DNA of 64,000 nt from Chryseobacterium sp. S0630. Its GTDB lineage: Bacteria > Bacteroidota > Bacteroidia > Flavobacteriales > Weeksellaceae. Location: positions 1-64,000 of the forward strand of contig NZ_JAMZGF010000021.1 in assembly GCF_024158915.1 (NCBI RefSeq), given 5' to 3'. The notes beneath the pieces are model-generated. The model saw nothing but the letters and a program-made list of their open reading frames with translations. It was not told the origin of the DNA and ran no database searches. The stretch's first letter is position 1, and every line of letters starts with the position of its first letter. Below are positions 44,201 to 52,097 of the stretch, piece after piece. The translations under genes and the position numbers were made by a program.

Positions 44201-45373
44201 TTTAATTTCTACAGACTGCGGCTTGGGGTCGGTAGGATCTGTAAAGGCTTCAACTGTATATTTACCTGCATTTTTAAAAGTGAGAATAACACGATCACCT
44301 GCACCTGTAACGGAAACAAGATGTGAAGAAGAAGCTCCGGAAGAACTGTTATACAGTACTGCTGTTCCTTGTTTTACAGTCCAGTGAACAGTATTTACCG
44401 GCATAAAGAATCCTCTGTTTAATATTTTTGCCTGATCTGTTGTACTGTTGAGCTTACGTTCAATGGATAGCGGCAGAGGAATATTAATTAAAGTTGAAGA
44501 ACCCGGACTGACAATTTTCTTTACAAAATCCTGTACGACTTCCACATTGAGAGAGCATTTGGCATCACCTGCTTTTTTACCATAAGCTTCCAGTCTGTAC
44601 TTCCCTTCTGTAAGTCCGTCGAATATTTTACTCATGGATTGACTGAAATTGCTTCCCAATCCGATAAATGTTTTTATTTTATCTTTTGTTCCTTCTCCTT
44701 TAAAAAGTGCCCAGATAATTTTCTTCTCATCGCCTTTGAACAGAGCTTTCAGATCAAGATTATCTCCGCCAAAAGGATTCATAATAGGAAGAAGCGGGCC
44801 ATTCATTCCTTTGATATAATAGTAAGTACCATTAAGTTTATCCGTTGGTATCGGTCTTATCATTGAAATTGATGATACTGCTATACTTGCCTCAGAAGCG
44901 GAAGATGAAGGCCATTGCGGGGAAGTATTGGCTACGGAAAACTCATCGGCTTCTTTCACATCGATCTGTGAAACATTGTTGGCCTGCCCGGTGGTTGCAA
45001 AAGCGATAGTTCCCGGAACACCATATCCCGGACAGTTTCCAGTAGAAGCATCCAACAGGATTTTCATACTCTTGTTGAATTCTACATTTTCGTAATAGTC
45101 TTTATATTTGATATTACACTTGCCTTTGCATGGATAGGTTTTCCCATCTGATCCTTTACAGTTTCCGAATCCGTTTCCCCCTCCGAAACTGTCTGCTTTA
45201 TCATCAAGATAGGTAGCTACAGGTTTATTCTGTGCAAAATATTTGTTTTTGCCCAGCTTTTTTTTCTGGCTTTTTACTTCCATGGGAACGGCTGTCCCAT
45301 TGGAGTTGTTGGTTACAGAACTGCTGCAGTACGCAGTGGCTCCTTCTATAATGATGTATCCTTTATCCGCCAT
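41225..45373 (-). CDS. T6SS effector: PAAR-like (DUF4280) + Ig-like repeats + GH19-like + TIGR02594/CHAP-like domains
   Basis: A 1382-residue modular protein. Residues about 1-150 are a DUF4280 PAAR-like tip domain (KGYIIIEGATAYCSSS, then CKGKCNIKYKDYYENV). Several beta-rich Ig-like modules run from about 180 to 950. A lysozyme-like GH19/chitinase-type domain begins near 1012, with IAFLANVYSETSFFRTAGE (Glu about 1026) and YKYKGRGIQQLTG. A C-terminal TIGR02594/CHAP-like amidase-endopeptidase domain has WCAAFVNWIM (Cys about 1260) and GGGHVGFVAG (His about 1317). Both enzymatic domains should cut peptidoglycan. It is in the hcp-vgrG run, so delivery by T6SS into a rival's periplasm is likely. 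Adjacent: a 264-residue protein upstream and a lipoprotein downstream. Confidence 0.85.
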   Translation of the reverse strand: MADKGYIIIEGATAYCSSSVTNNSNGTAVPMEVKSQKKKLGKNKYFAQNKPVATYLDDKADSFGGGNGFGNCKGSDGKTYPCKGKCNIKYKDYYENVEFNKSMKILLDASTGNCPGYGVPGTIAFATTGQANNVSQIDVKEADEFSVANTSPQWPSSSASEASIAVSSISMIRPIPTDKLNGTYYYIKGMNGPLLPIMNPFGGDNLDLKALFKGDEKKIIWALFKGEGTKDKIKTFIGLGSNFSQSMSKIFDGLTEGKYRLEAYGKKAGDAKCSLNVEVVQDFVKKIVSPGSSTLINIPLPLSIERKLNSTTDQAKILNRGFFMPVNTVHWTVKQGTAVLYNSSSGASSSHLVSVTGAGDRVILTFKNAGKYTVEAFTDPTDPKPQSVEIKIENSLGVMGVKGEPGLVRFSDTIKVQASKFNVNYMPSGTSVYWYLKKEGVGRVALFENSPSFKTGTINKKVAELLYNDAKLASNQYFGKYILEAYANPLGTGKQPGFSGSDCFNFEVIQNVIDKFTLPAANIPKGTKIKYTATARIATLAGNEAIKIEVPDKVTNNGDGTITFNDLGEYTISAYLTGDYTDGKKIEAKVKVSEPAVKRALWAYGTGVKRTETGFGEETYGFIEIDGLQNQALKVKIWVKGEGDDFYKEKDKYMLEEKTVTLNNEGKASFLITTNDDYKKKLLAAIPKTTENPNPSYRIVFTVELQASSSGDIVLPGNITIQGTKPVVVDSATTYLEVLDSNEELVITSEQKIVSIMFSTEDGKDIQRMQTFYGKTHKLWVHTVNMTEEVLKIDVLKEIPKEGLNEKDHITYTHESKQSYNEEKTGKDGLLEVSFTAKEEWKNPPKNFDYYIAQVSRQVQDPADPKKKVWKIEKSQLTINSTLPADLVRTEDMEKLGIKAYKKDGTAFTQQEMLELRKQFIFYESGCLKVSQKETPEAIENDVMPVVVEMAEVRKQKTCYCNRDFTESEIKSLVKHMRGKEEIWESTDMDRESFADLTMELNAMFRKYDINKCIQKIAFLANVYSETSFFRTAGEESSSHASSGYKYKGRGIQQLTGDGSDPVAYKDYDEKVPEDIVTYPELVATKLYLAVDSGGWFWSVYKKIPNWKENPNKDYSQAEKDAMKFKREYFSKALGKTLNETALLMEDEEERYYFLICKVLNGYTLTHKLEVNPNGWEHRKQGLSNLKAWFKYDKKVCDGEAVAMPNLEGRAPWMELVWKEEARNLVETGTNKEIQKFFDGTPYENAMKNGTENETTIAWCAAFVNWIMKHYGYEGVTTDKGYDAVRALKWATWAEGKDLKKPVYGAIAVKTRTGGGHVGFVAGKKGNKVVILGGNQSQKLYCVAYEISDYYAYVVPTNYEITDADYNLPEYKGNPGAKGSEL

Positions 45374-45391
45374 GTCATTTGTTCATAAAGT

Positions 45392-46186
45392 TTAAGTCAT
45401 TGTGATCGTTTCCCGGTATACTGTTTTTTCTCCATCTGACAATATAAAGTCAGCTTTCTTTTTGGAATACTGTTTTTTGTGAGAATTATATTCCATTTCT
45501 ATATGCAATCTTATGTGATACTGCCCTGCCTGATACAGGTATTTTGTATCTAATTCTTTTTTTATTGTTTCCGGAATTTTAATTTCAGAAGCAAAGAAAG
45601 CCTCAAAGCCATATTCCCTTTGCTCTGCACTGATAATTCCGTGGCATTCTACATCTCCGATTCCTTTGATATTCCATACCATGGATTCTTCATTTTTTCC
45701 TCCGTTGTCTACATAATAAGGAGCAAACAAAAGAAGATTCCAAAAGGGTTCTTTGAGCTTATTTTTATAAAAACCGGCTTCATCTTCAAGCGCTGATAAG
45801 TATTGACTTCTGAAAACCTCTACATTTTGATACTTTTCCTGAAGGTTTGATGTTTTGAGTTTCCAGTTTTCTATATTTTTCTGATGATCTGCAGCGCCTA
45901 GAAAGTTCCCTTTTTCATCTACCTGTATTTCCAAAGGATAAGAGCTTTTTTCCAGCACATACAGGATTTCCATGAATTTATTTTCTGATGGAAAAGGGGA
46001 ATCTTCTACTTTTTCTATCAGCCAGCTTTTGGTGAGATCTTCATTTACCTTTTCCTGAAGGGTAATGTTAAAAGATGAATAAAATCCTTTTGTTTCTCCA
46101 AACTGTATTTCAAGAGCATTTTCCACCTGATAATGATGGATTCCTGATGTATATTTCTGAAAAGGCTTTACTCTTGTTTCTACCAT
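45392..46186 (-). CDS. Unknown protein upstream of the PAAR-like effector; possible adaptor
   Basis: A 264-residue protein without signal peptide or membrane helix, composed of alternating strands and helices (for example ALEIQFGETKGFYSSFNIT). I do not recognise the family. It ends 18 bp before the effector start and is on the same strand. Genes at this place in T6SS clusters often encode chaperones or adaptors that load the effector on VgrG; that function here is inferred from position only. Confidence 0.6.
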   Translation of the reverse strand: MVETRVKPFQKYTSGIHHYQVENALEIQFGETKGFYSSFNITLQEKVNEDLTKSWLIEKVEDSPFPSENKFMEILYVLEKSSYPLEIQVDEKGNFLGAADHQKNIENWKLKTSNLQEKYQNVEVFRSQYLSALEDEAGFYKNKLKEPFWNLLLFAPYYVDNGGKNEESMVWNIKGIGDVECHGIISAEQREYGFEAFFASEIKIPETIKKELDTKYLYQAGQYHIRLHIEMEYNSHKKQYSKKKADFILSDGEKTVYRETITMT

Positions 46187-46218
46187 ATGGGATTATTATT
46201 TAGAAAAAATACACGACA

Positions 46219-46701
46219 CTATTTATCACAGTTTTTATTTGCCACCGTCTCTTCCGGCAGATTGTAGAGGTATATTTTCTCTATTGTTCCTTTTCCACAT
46301 TTGCTTACCACATAATTGGCTATAAAATCCTGCTGATAATGTGACATTTCTTCTCCTAACAGCTCTCCGGCACTTTCTTTATTGGTTATAAAATATGAAG
46401 TATTATCCGTTTTTCTGTAAAAAACAAAGTTGAGTGAGGAGGTTTCCGGCTTTGTAAGAACTTTATTGCTTTTCAATCTGTTTTCTACATACTTTATAAT
46501 TTCTTTTTTCAGAACATTTTCAGTAGGTTCCGGATTGTCTACAAGAATATAGTATGAAATCTTGACCGCATTTTTATAATAAGCATTGGTAAAAGTCATA
46601 TGCTCAAGAGGAATAAAGTCATTATGTTTCTTGTCACAGCTCAAGGCTATTAAAAGAAAGCATACTATCGTGATCATTTTTATAGATTGCAAATACTTCA
46701 T
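46219..46701 (-). CDS. Lipoprotein of unknown function (possible orphan immunity protein)
   Basis: A 160-residue predicted lipoprotein (lipobox LIALSC, Cys about 22, then DKKHND). One small alpha/beta domain follows, ending with a Cys-containing tail. No family recognised. It sits between two effector modules, 32 bp upstream of the 264-residue gene. It may belong to the effector-immunity set, but no direct evidence supports this. Confidence 0.6.
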   Translation of the reverse strand: MKYLQSIKMITIVCFLLIALSCDKKHNDFIPLEHMTFTNAYYKNAVKISYYILVDNPEPTENVLKKEIIKYVENRLKSNKVLTKPETSSLNFVFYRKTDNTSYFITNKESAGELLGEEMSHYQQDFIANYVVSKCGKGTIEKIYLYNLPEETVANKNCDK

Positions 46702-46845
46702 TTTTTTGTAATCCCTATTAGGTTTAATCGTTAATCATTTAATATTCTCCCGGCCTTCTTCTGCCCATATTACGAAGATGATCTTCTCTGCTTTTTTCAT
46801 CTTTATATTAATATCATTTTTGCTTTCTTTTAAAAATTAGAATAC

Positions 46846-47052
46846 TTATAACTGATAAAAAAACATTATCAAAACAGAATATATCACTGTTGATAAAAAT
46901 TCTTTATCATATTTAGCAATATCAGGAATACCATCTCCATACAATTCATCATTTTTATAAAAGGAATGAATAATATACGCTCTTGCTAAAAATAGAAGCT
47001 CAAGAAACACTATAATTCCGATGGCTATCTTAGATCTTTTATCAATTATCAT
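46846..47052 (-). CDS. Small two-helix membrane protein (possible immunity component)
   Basis: A 68-residue protein with transmembrane helices at about 9-29 and 52-66, separated by an acidic linker (YKNDELYGDGIPDIAKYDKE). It starts 2 bp after the stop of the lipoprotein gene, so the two are cotranslated candidates. Together they follow the caspase-like effector gene. No family recognised. Confidence 0.55.
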   Translation of the reverse strand: MIIDKRSKIAIGIIVFLELLFLARAYIIHSFYKNDELYGDGIPDIAKYDKEFLSTVIYSVLIMFFYQL

Positions 47053-47053
47053 T

Positions 47054-47596
47054 CTATTTCTTTTCAGCTATTTCATCTGGAATATTAGTTATTTCATAAG
47101 ATGTTTCTAAATCATTATATATCTTTTTTGAGTCAGATAGAAGCTTAACATCTATTTCATCATATTGTTTTTTAAAAATTGGATAATGAAGATCTGAAGT
47201 AAATTTATTAATGGTTTTATTTTTATCACTTATAATATAAAACCTTAAACTTGCATAATAGGGTTGATCATAGCCAACATTGACTGTTATATCCTGATTA
47301 TAATCTCCAAAATAAATGTTTTCATTTTCCAAACTGATTAATATCTTATTTCCTTTCAGATCAATACCATCTGAATGGTTTATTTTAAAGGTTATTTTCT
47401 TGCTAAGTTGATGTACATTTTTATTAAATAATTGGGGAATTTCTCCTACAAAATTTTTAAATGCAATTGTATCACTAGTGATAGAGTCATTTTCTAAACT
47501 ATAATTTTCTCTATATCCACCCAGATCCTTACTTTTATTACAGCTTATTAAGATTAGAGTTGTAAAAATTAATGTGAGAAGAGTTTTTATTTTCAT
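47054..47596 (-). CDS. Lipoprotein, candidate immunity protein for the caspase-like effector
   Basis: A 180-residue predicted lipoprotein (MKIKTLLTLIFTTLILISC, Cys 19, then NKSKDLGG). The body is beta-rich. The ATG at 47596 follows the effector stop by 4 bp; the longer 194-residue frame would start inside the effector gene. Order and spacing fit an effector-immunity pair, with the inhibitor held in the periplasm. No family recognised. Confidence 0.62.
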   Translation of the reverse strand: MKIKTLLTLIFTTLILISCNKSKDLGGYRENYSLENDSITSDTIAFKNFVGEIPQLFNKNVHQLSKKITFKINHSDGIDLKGNKILISLENENIYFGDYNQDITVNVGYDQPYYASLRFYIISDKNKTINKFTSDLHYPIFKKQYDEIDVKLLSDSKKIYNDLETSYEITNIPDEIAEKK

Positions 47597-47600
47597 AATA

Positions 47601-48962
47601 TTATTTTGGTAAAAATTTTTCATAAGTTGCTGGGACACCTACCGGCCAGGTACCTGCTTTTACATCCAAATATGCTCCATCCGGGTTCCAGATTGCTTTA
47701 TCTAATTTTATTTCTTTTTTCCTGTATTTATTGTAAGTATCCATATCATTTGGATCCGACTGATATGTATCTTTTAAATCTGTTTTAAAATTTTCCCAAG
47801 TTGAACCTCCCTCATCATGATCAGAAGCATAAGTATCCCTATGATTCTGTGTTCCCCATGCATCTTCATATAGTGATCTCCTCATATAGCCATAGACTGT
47901 TATTTTACCATGATTAGCCATTTTTTGTGCCAAGCTTTTATCTTTAAAAGCATTTGTAGTTGTCTCCGAACTTGTTCCGATACCAGTTCTGCATGCATAA
48001 GAATAAAATACAGATGTGTTTCCATCTAAAAAAACAGCTGGATTAACTTTTGAAAAGCTCTTGGCATCAAGTTCCTGCTTCTCAGCGCCTTTACCTTCGT
48101 ACCCAAATGCTATTACTCCTTCATTTGTTGTATTTCTTACATAACCATGTGAATATGCAAAAATTTCCTTAACTCTTCTTTTATTATCAAAAGCTGTACT
48201 ATCCCTATTTCCAGAATTAATAATATTAACAACATCATCTATTGTAGTAACTCTTATCACTGTTAAGCTCTTATTATGCTTAATTAAATCATTTGTTATT
48301 GTTGACAACTGATTTTCGGAATATCCATCAGTAAATAAGGCTACCTTAACAAAAGGGTAATTAGGATATTTAGTACGAACTTTTCTGACTGCTTCCCCGG
48401 GAAACATTAGCTTATTTGCAATATTTGTCGAGTGCTGCTCAGTACCTATAATTATTACTACCTCTTCTTTTATTAAATATACTTCTGCTTTTACATTCGG
48501 GCTATATTCTTTAAAAAAGGCATACACTCTCAATTTAGCAATATTTCTATCCTTCGGTACAGCATAAGAAATCTTCTCTTCACCCGTTACCTGTGGTGCA
48601 TTAGCTATATTGGTATCATCATATTGTATCGCCCATTTAAGACTCTTCAATTCTGATTTTGTTGGCGTTCTGTTGTATTGAATGGCTTTAAAAAAATAAC
48701 TTTTCCCTTTTTCTATAATTTTAATCTCTTTTGTACATGCAAAATCTTCATAGCATTTTACAGCCTTTACCTGTAATGGCTTTGTTTGCTCTTTCTCCTG
48801 ATATTCATCAAATTTCTTTCCTCCTTTTTTCCCATAAAAGGTGTTTTCCTGAGGAGATTTAAAATCCAGAGTTCCTTTGGAAGCATCTTTCATAATATGC
48901 TCTGCTTCCTTGTAAGATCTACCAAAGACATTTCGTACGATATTTCCGCCTTCGCCTGCCAT
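47601..48962 (-). CDS. Putative T6SS effector with caspase-like (clan CD type) C-terminal domain
   Basis: A 453-residue protein encoded 1 bp after vgrG. Residues 1-60 are charged and carry no PAAR or signal peptide. About 62-165 is an Ig-like beta domain as in other Bacteroidetes T6SS cargo. From about 190 the pattern is strand-helix-strand, with KEIFAYSHGYVRN (His 272) followed by TSVFYSYACRTGIG (Cys 324). A strand ending in His-Gly and a later strand ending in Ala-Cys is the dyad layout of caspases, gingipains, CHAT and DUF4347 domains. Peptidase function is inference. Small lipoprotein and membrane genes follow and could be immunity factors. Confidence 0.68.
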   Translation of the reverse strand: MAGEGGNIVRNVFGRSYKEAEHIMKDASKGTLDFKSPQENTFYGKKGGKKFDEYQEKEQTKPLQVKAVKCYEDFACTKEIKIIEKGKSYFFKAIQYNRTPTKSELKSLKWAIQYDDTNIANAPQVTGEEKISYAVPKDRNIAKLRVYAFFKEYSPNVKAEVYLIKEEVVIIIGTEQHSTNIANKLMFPGEAVRKVRTKYPNYPFVKVALFTDGYSENQLSTITNDLIKHNKSLTVIRVTTIDDVVNIINSGNRDSTAFDNKRRVKEIFAYSHGYVRNTTNEGVIAFGYEGKGAEKQELDAKSFSKVNPAVFLDGNTSVFYSYACRTGIGTSSETTTNAFKDKSLAQKMANHGKITVYGYMRRSLYEDAWGTQNHRDTYASDHDEGGSTWENFKTDLKDTYQSDPNDMDTYNKYRKKEIKLDKAIWNPDGAYLDVKAGTWPVGVPATYEKFLPK

Positions 48963-48963
48963 A

Positions 48964-50844
48964 TTACTGCATTTTTACCTGTTTACCACTATTGATAAGC
49001 ACTTCCTTGGCACTTTCTACATTAATGGCATCTTTTGTACTGATGTAAGAACCTGCTTCCATATTCTCTGTAATATTTTTAGCAGTAGATTTTCTGCCAG
49101 CCTCTGCGGTTTCAATAATATTGCTTGCTATCAGATTATAATCATCATTAGCCGTTTCAGTGATATCTTCTCCAGCCATAATATTTATATTCCTCTGGGC
49201 AGAAGCAATAATGTTTTTCCCGGCATTGATCTGCACATTTTCTCCGGCTGTGAAGGTGATATTTTTGGGCGCATTCACCACAATATTCCCCTTTCCGTCC
49301 ATGAGATAAGTATTTCCACTAGGATCTTCAATAAAGATGCTTCCTTCCTGATCGTTAAAAATCACTTTATTACCACTTCTTGTCTGAATAGATTTAAGGT
49401 GATTATTAATACTTCCTCCCAATGCAACCTGTCCGTGGAACATTCCTCCCATAGCAAAGGGAAAATCGGGATGATGGTATTCAAAACCGACCATTACCTG
49501 ATCTCCTACTTCCGGCACAGCTACAAAACCTCTGTTTTGAGTGATCATATCTGTACCTCCTGCATCAGGGCTCATCATTCTGATAAAATGGGTGGTATCC
49601 GGATTTTTCTGCCAGTCGAATCTTACCTGTATTCTTCCCTGGTTAAGGGGATCTGTATTGGAAATAACAGTGGCAACCTGTGGCTCGGCCTTGGGTTGTA
49701 TAAAATCCGGTTTTGGCATAAAACCTGTTCCTTCAGCAATCGCTTCAAAACTACCGTTATAATATCCTCTGGCGTTGACTTCATGAGTCACCTCCGTAAT
49801 AGTAAGTTTTGTAAAATAAGAAGTCTGGCTGGTGTCAGGCTTTCGCATTTCCATATCAGCAAGGCAACCTGGATACAGAAAAGGAACCGTAGTATTTCCT
49901 GCCACTGTAAATACTTCCACAGCAGCACTTCCGGCAGCACTTTTCTGAGAATCGCTTACATCCACAAACATATTGGCATTGATAGGTACGGGAGACAGAG
50001 AAGGTGTTTTAAAGATGGTATTGTTAAGCTCATAAGCTTTTGAAGGGATTTCTCCCAGATGCCTGATATTATTTTCTGAGCCCTCCATTTTAGTATGACT
50101 GCTGCTGTTATATCCAAAAAACTGAGGATTGGTATGAACAGCATTCAGTTCTACCTGAACATCTGTAGCATTGCTTCCATAAACAAGCTTGATCGGTTTT
50201 TCCGAAGGTGGAAGTTTTCCGAAATGAAGTACTTCCCCATCATAGTAAAACTGTTCTCCGTAGGCTTCGGCTGTTCTTGCAAGATAGTTATAATGGGTCT
50301 CGTTATATTGTGAGCTATAATTGATATAGCTTTTATTCTGTGTATCTACTCTGAAATCAAATTTTTCTGTTCCCAGAGCTTCTTTAAGTATTTTGTTGGC
50401 AATAATTCCTGTATTAACGGTCTGATCACCTCCAAAACTTTGAGTATGGGGAGCAGCATCCATCAAAATGGTAGGGCTTTGGCCTCTCAGGACAATATTT
50501 CCCAGACTCATTTTTTCCTGGCTGAATGCGGCTTTGGTGATTACTCCTACAAAAGTTCTTTCCGGGCTTTCACTTTCATAATCTTTATATTTGAAAACAA
50601 TGGTAATTCTTTTTCCCAAAAACTGACGGGCTTGTTCCAGTGTGTGGTTTTGAGCTTCCCCAAGAGAATCATGGGCCAGAATAAGTTCAAAATTGTGATG
50701 GCGTCTCGCACTTTGCTGTAGGCGGAAATGCTTGAAGTGTTTGATTATTTTGCCTTCAATCACAATATCCAGTTTTACCACACGGTTGATTCCGGGAATA
50801 TGATTCTCAGAAATCTTATCGGAATTCGAGGCATTTTTATTCAT
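48964..50844 (-). CDS. vgrG: T6SS spike protein VgrG (TssI)
   Basis: A 626-residue VgrG family protein. The gp27-like base occupies about 15-370 (KIIKHFKHFRLQQSARRHHNFEL is given in pieces KIIKHFKHF and RRHHNFELIL). The gp5-like OB-fold includes QGRIQVRFDWQKNPDTTHFI and VPEVGDQVMVGFEYHHPDFPF. A needle of short repeats rich in I-x-A/N-G (VQINAGKNIIASAQRNINIM) fills about 520-626. No C-terminal effector extension is fused. It lies 128 bp downstream of hcp and immediately upstream of the caspase-like effector, as for a cargo-loading spike gene. Confidence 0.93.
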   Translation of the reverse strand: MNKNASNSDKISENHIPGINRVVKLDIVIEGKIIKHFKHFRLQQSARRHHNFELILAHDSLGEAQNHTLEQARQFLGKRITIVFKYKDYESESPERTFVGVITKAAFSQEKMSLGNIVLRGQSPTILMDAAPHTQSFGGDQTVNTGIIANKILKEALGTEKFDFRVDTQNKSYINYSSQYNETHYNYLARTAEAYGEQFYYDGEVLHFGKLPPSEKPIKLVYGSNATDVQVELNAVHTNPQFFGYNSSSHTKMEGSENNIRHLGEIPSKAYELNNTIFKTPSLSPVPINANMFVDVSDSQKSAAGSAAVEVFTVAGNTTVPFLYPGCLADMEMRKPDTSQTSYFTKLTITEVTHEVNARGYYNGSFEAIAEGTGFMPKPDFIQPKAEPQVATVISNTDPLNQGRIQVRFDWQKNPDTTHFIRMMSPDAGGTDMITQNRGFVAVPEVGDQVMVGFEYHHPDFPFAMGGMFHGQVALGGSINNHLKSIQTRSGNKVIFNDQEGSIFIEDPSGNTYLMDGKGNIVVNAPKNITFTAGENVQINAGKNIIASAQRNINIMAGEDITETANDDYNLIASNIIETAEAGRKSTAKNITENMEAGSYISTKDAINVESAKEVLINSGKQVKMQ

Positions 50845-50971
50845 AGTGATTAGGTGTTTTTTTCAGAACTTTATTTGGAATAAACAGTCGTTCTATAAGG
50901 TTAAAAAAGGCAGAACAGCTTCCCTTGAAACGGATGTACTATTCTGCCTGATATTTAAATTCTGAATATGC

Positions 50972-51376
50972 TTAAGAAGGCCATGCTCCGAAGTAAGAAG
51001 AATTCCCCAGATCTATCTGTTCTGCACTTACCACAAAACTGATATACATACTGTTGTCATCTACAGCATCGAAATCTACCTCATGCTGGATTACATAACC
51101 ATTGTTCCACTTCAATGTTGTTAATGTTCCTTCTTCGTGAGATTTGTTGAAAGTAATCTCTCCTACAGTAGGCTTATACTTTCCGTTCAGTAAACTTTCC
51201 AGGATGTCTGATTTATCAGTAGCTTCCACTGTAATTTTGATAAGCGCGTTGGAAGGATCTGATGCTACACGCCCTGATACGTCTGTAGCTCTTGATACGC
51301 TATAGTTAAGTTTTAATAGCTTTTGTCCTTCTCCGTTGTTGAATTTTAAAATTCCTCTTGAATTTCTTTCTGCCAT
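50972..51376 (-). CDS. tssD: T6SS tube protein Hcp/TssD (Bacteroidetes type)
   Basis: A 134-residue protein of the Bacteroidetes-type TssD/Hcp group with no signal peptide. The core has LLKLNYSVSRATDVSGRVASDP, then VGEITFNKSHEEGTLTTLKWNNGY and FVVSAEQIDLG, typical of this family. Hcp hexamers stack into the injected tube and can carry cargo. It is the first gene of the minus-strand effector run and has a recognisable promoter 52 bp upstream. No tssB, tssC, clpV or baseplate genes are in the window. Confidence 0.92.
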   Translation of the reverse strand: MAERNSRGILKFNNGEGQKLLKLNYSVSRATDVSGRVASDPSNALIKITVEATDKSDILESLLNGKYKPTVGEITFNKSHEEGTLTTLKWNNGYVIQHEVDFDAVDDNSMYISFVVSAEQIDLGNSSYFGAWPS

Positions 51377-51428
51377 GATTGTAAATTTTAATGGTTAATG
51401 TATTGTGATTGTTTGCTTTCTATATCAC

Positions 51429-51457
51429 CAAATATAGATGTATTTGCAAAAAACAAA
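51429..51457 (-). promoter_or_regulatory. Promoter of hcp/tssD
   Basis: The minus strand has TTTG (51457-51454), a 17-bp spacer and TATATTTG (51436-51429), an exact TAnnTTTG. The hcp ATG lies 52 bp downstream. Confidence 0.55.
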
Positions 51458-51846
51458 TAGCGTTTATTATTAAATTTAAAAAAATGTAGTAATAGTACGA
51501 CTAACACTTGTTAGGTGAATTATGTGTTATAAATCAAGTGTTTGCTGTTTTTCATAACTAAAAACAGGATTATTTTATGGTCTGTTTAAAATTGTTTGAA
51601 GGGGCAACAATTTAACTCCAAAGTAATCCTGTAGAAAAATCTTCCGCTCCATCCTTTGTAAGTACAACATTTTTTGAGAAAAAATCTAGATATCAGAGCT
51701 GAAAATCTTTTAATAAGGCTCGTTGAACATTATATTCAAAAAAAAAACAGAAAAAAAATAAATACACCAAAATACTGACGAACAATAGATTAAAACTACA
51801 ATCCAGCTATACCAGCATATTTATTCAAAAAAATTAATCAAAAAAC
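51458..51846. other. AT-rich gene-free region between hcp and tRNA-Phe copy 2
   Basis: No frame with coding character and no strong hairpin was seen. The stretch is very AT-rich with long A runs around 51735-51760. It sits between two outward-facing promoters and may mark the island boundary. Confidence 0.5.
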
Positions 51847-51877
51847 TTGCGTGGTATTATAAAATATTATACTTTTG
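51847..51877 (+). promoter_or_regulatory. Promoter of tRNA-Phe copy 2
   Basis: TTG (51847-51849), 20-bp spacer, TACTTTTG (51870-51877). The following GCATCACTTTAAAACAACGA is shared with copy 1. Confidence 0.7.
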
Positions 51878-51918
51878 CATCACTTTAAAACAACGAAGTA
51901 ATAAACGAAAACATAAAT

Positions 51919-51991
51919 GGTTTCTTAGCTCAGTTGGTAGAGCAATGGATTGAAAATCCATGTGTCCCTGGTTCGATTCCTGGAGAAACCA
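51919..51991 (+). tRNA. tRNA-Phe (GAA), copy 2
   Basis: A 73-nt gene identical base for base to 38155-38227, with GAA anticodon and no encoded CCA. Its leader shares a 31-bp block (from ACTTTTGC to GAAGTAA) with copy 1, and its terminator is nearly the same. The copies are in direct orientation, 13,764 bp apart. Confidence 0.97.
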
Positions 51992-51995
51992 CTTC

Positions 51996-52027
51996 AAAAC
52001 CTCTAATTTATTTTAGAGGTTTTTTTG
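51996..52027 (+). terminator. Terminator of tRNA-Phe copy 2
   Basis: AAAACCTCTAA (51996-52006) and TTAGAGGTTTT (52013-52023) form an 11-bp stem followed by Ts. Confidence 0.92.
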
Positions 52028-52097
52028 TTTTTTAATATAACTTCTTTTCAGCAATCTCTAAACTTGGGATTTATCAACTGTTAAATCTGATTTGATG

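Noticed and set aside
46740-46812. A 19-codon minus-strand tail (ending RRRPGEY) as a gene
   Set aside because: It has no start codon and a stop just upstream; it may be a remnant but cannot be called a gene.
49399-50043. A 214-codon antisense frame in vgrG
   Set aside because: VgrG on the other strand is a clear, full-length family member; the antisense product is low in complexity signals and has no recognisable domain.
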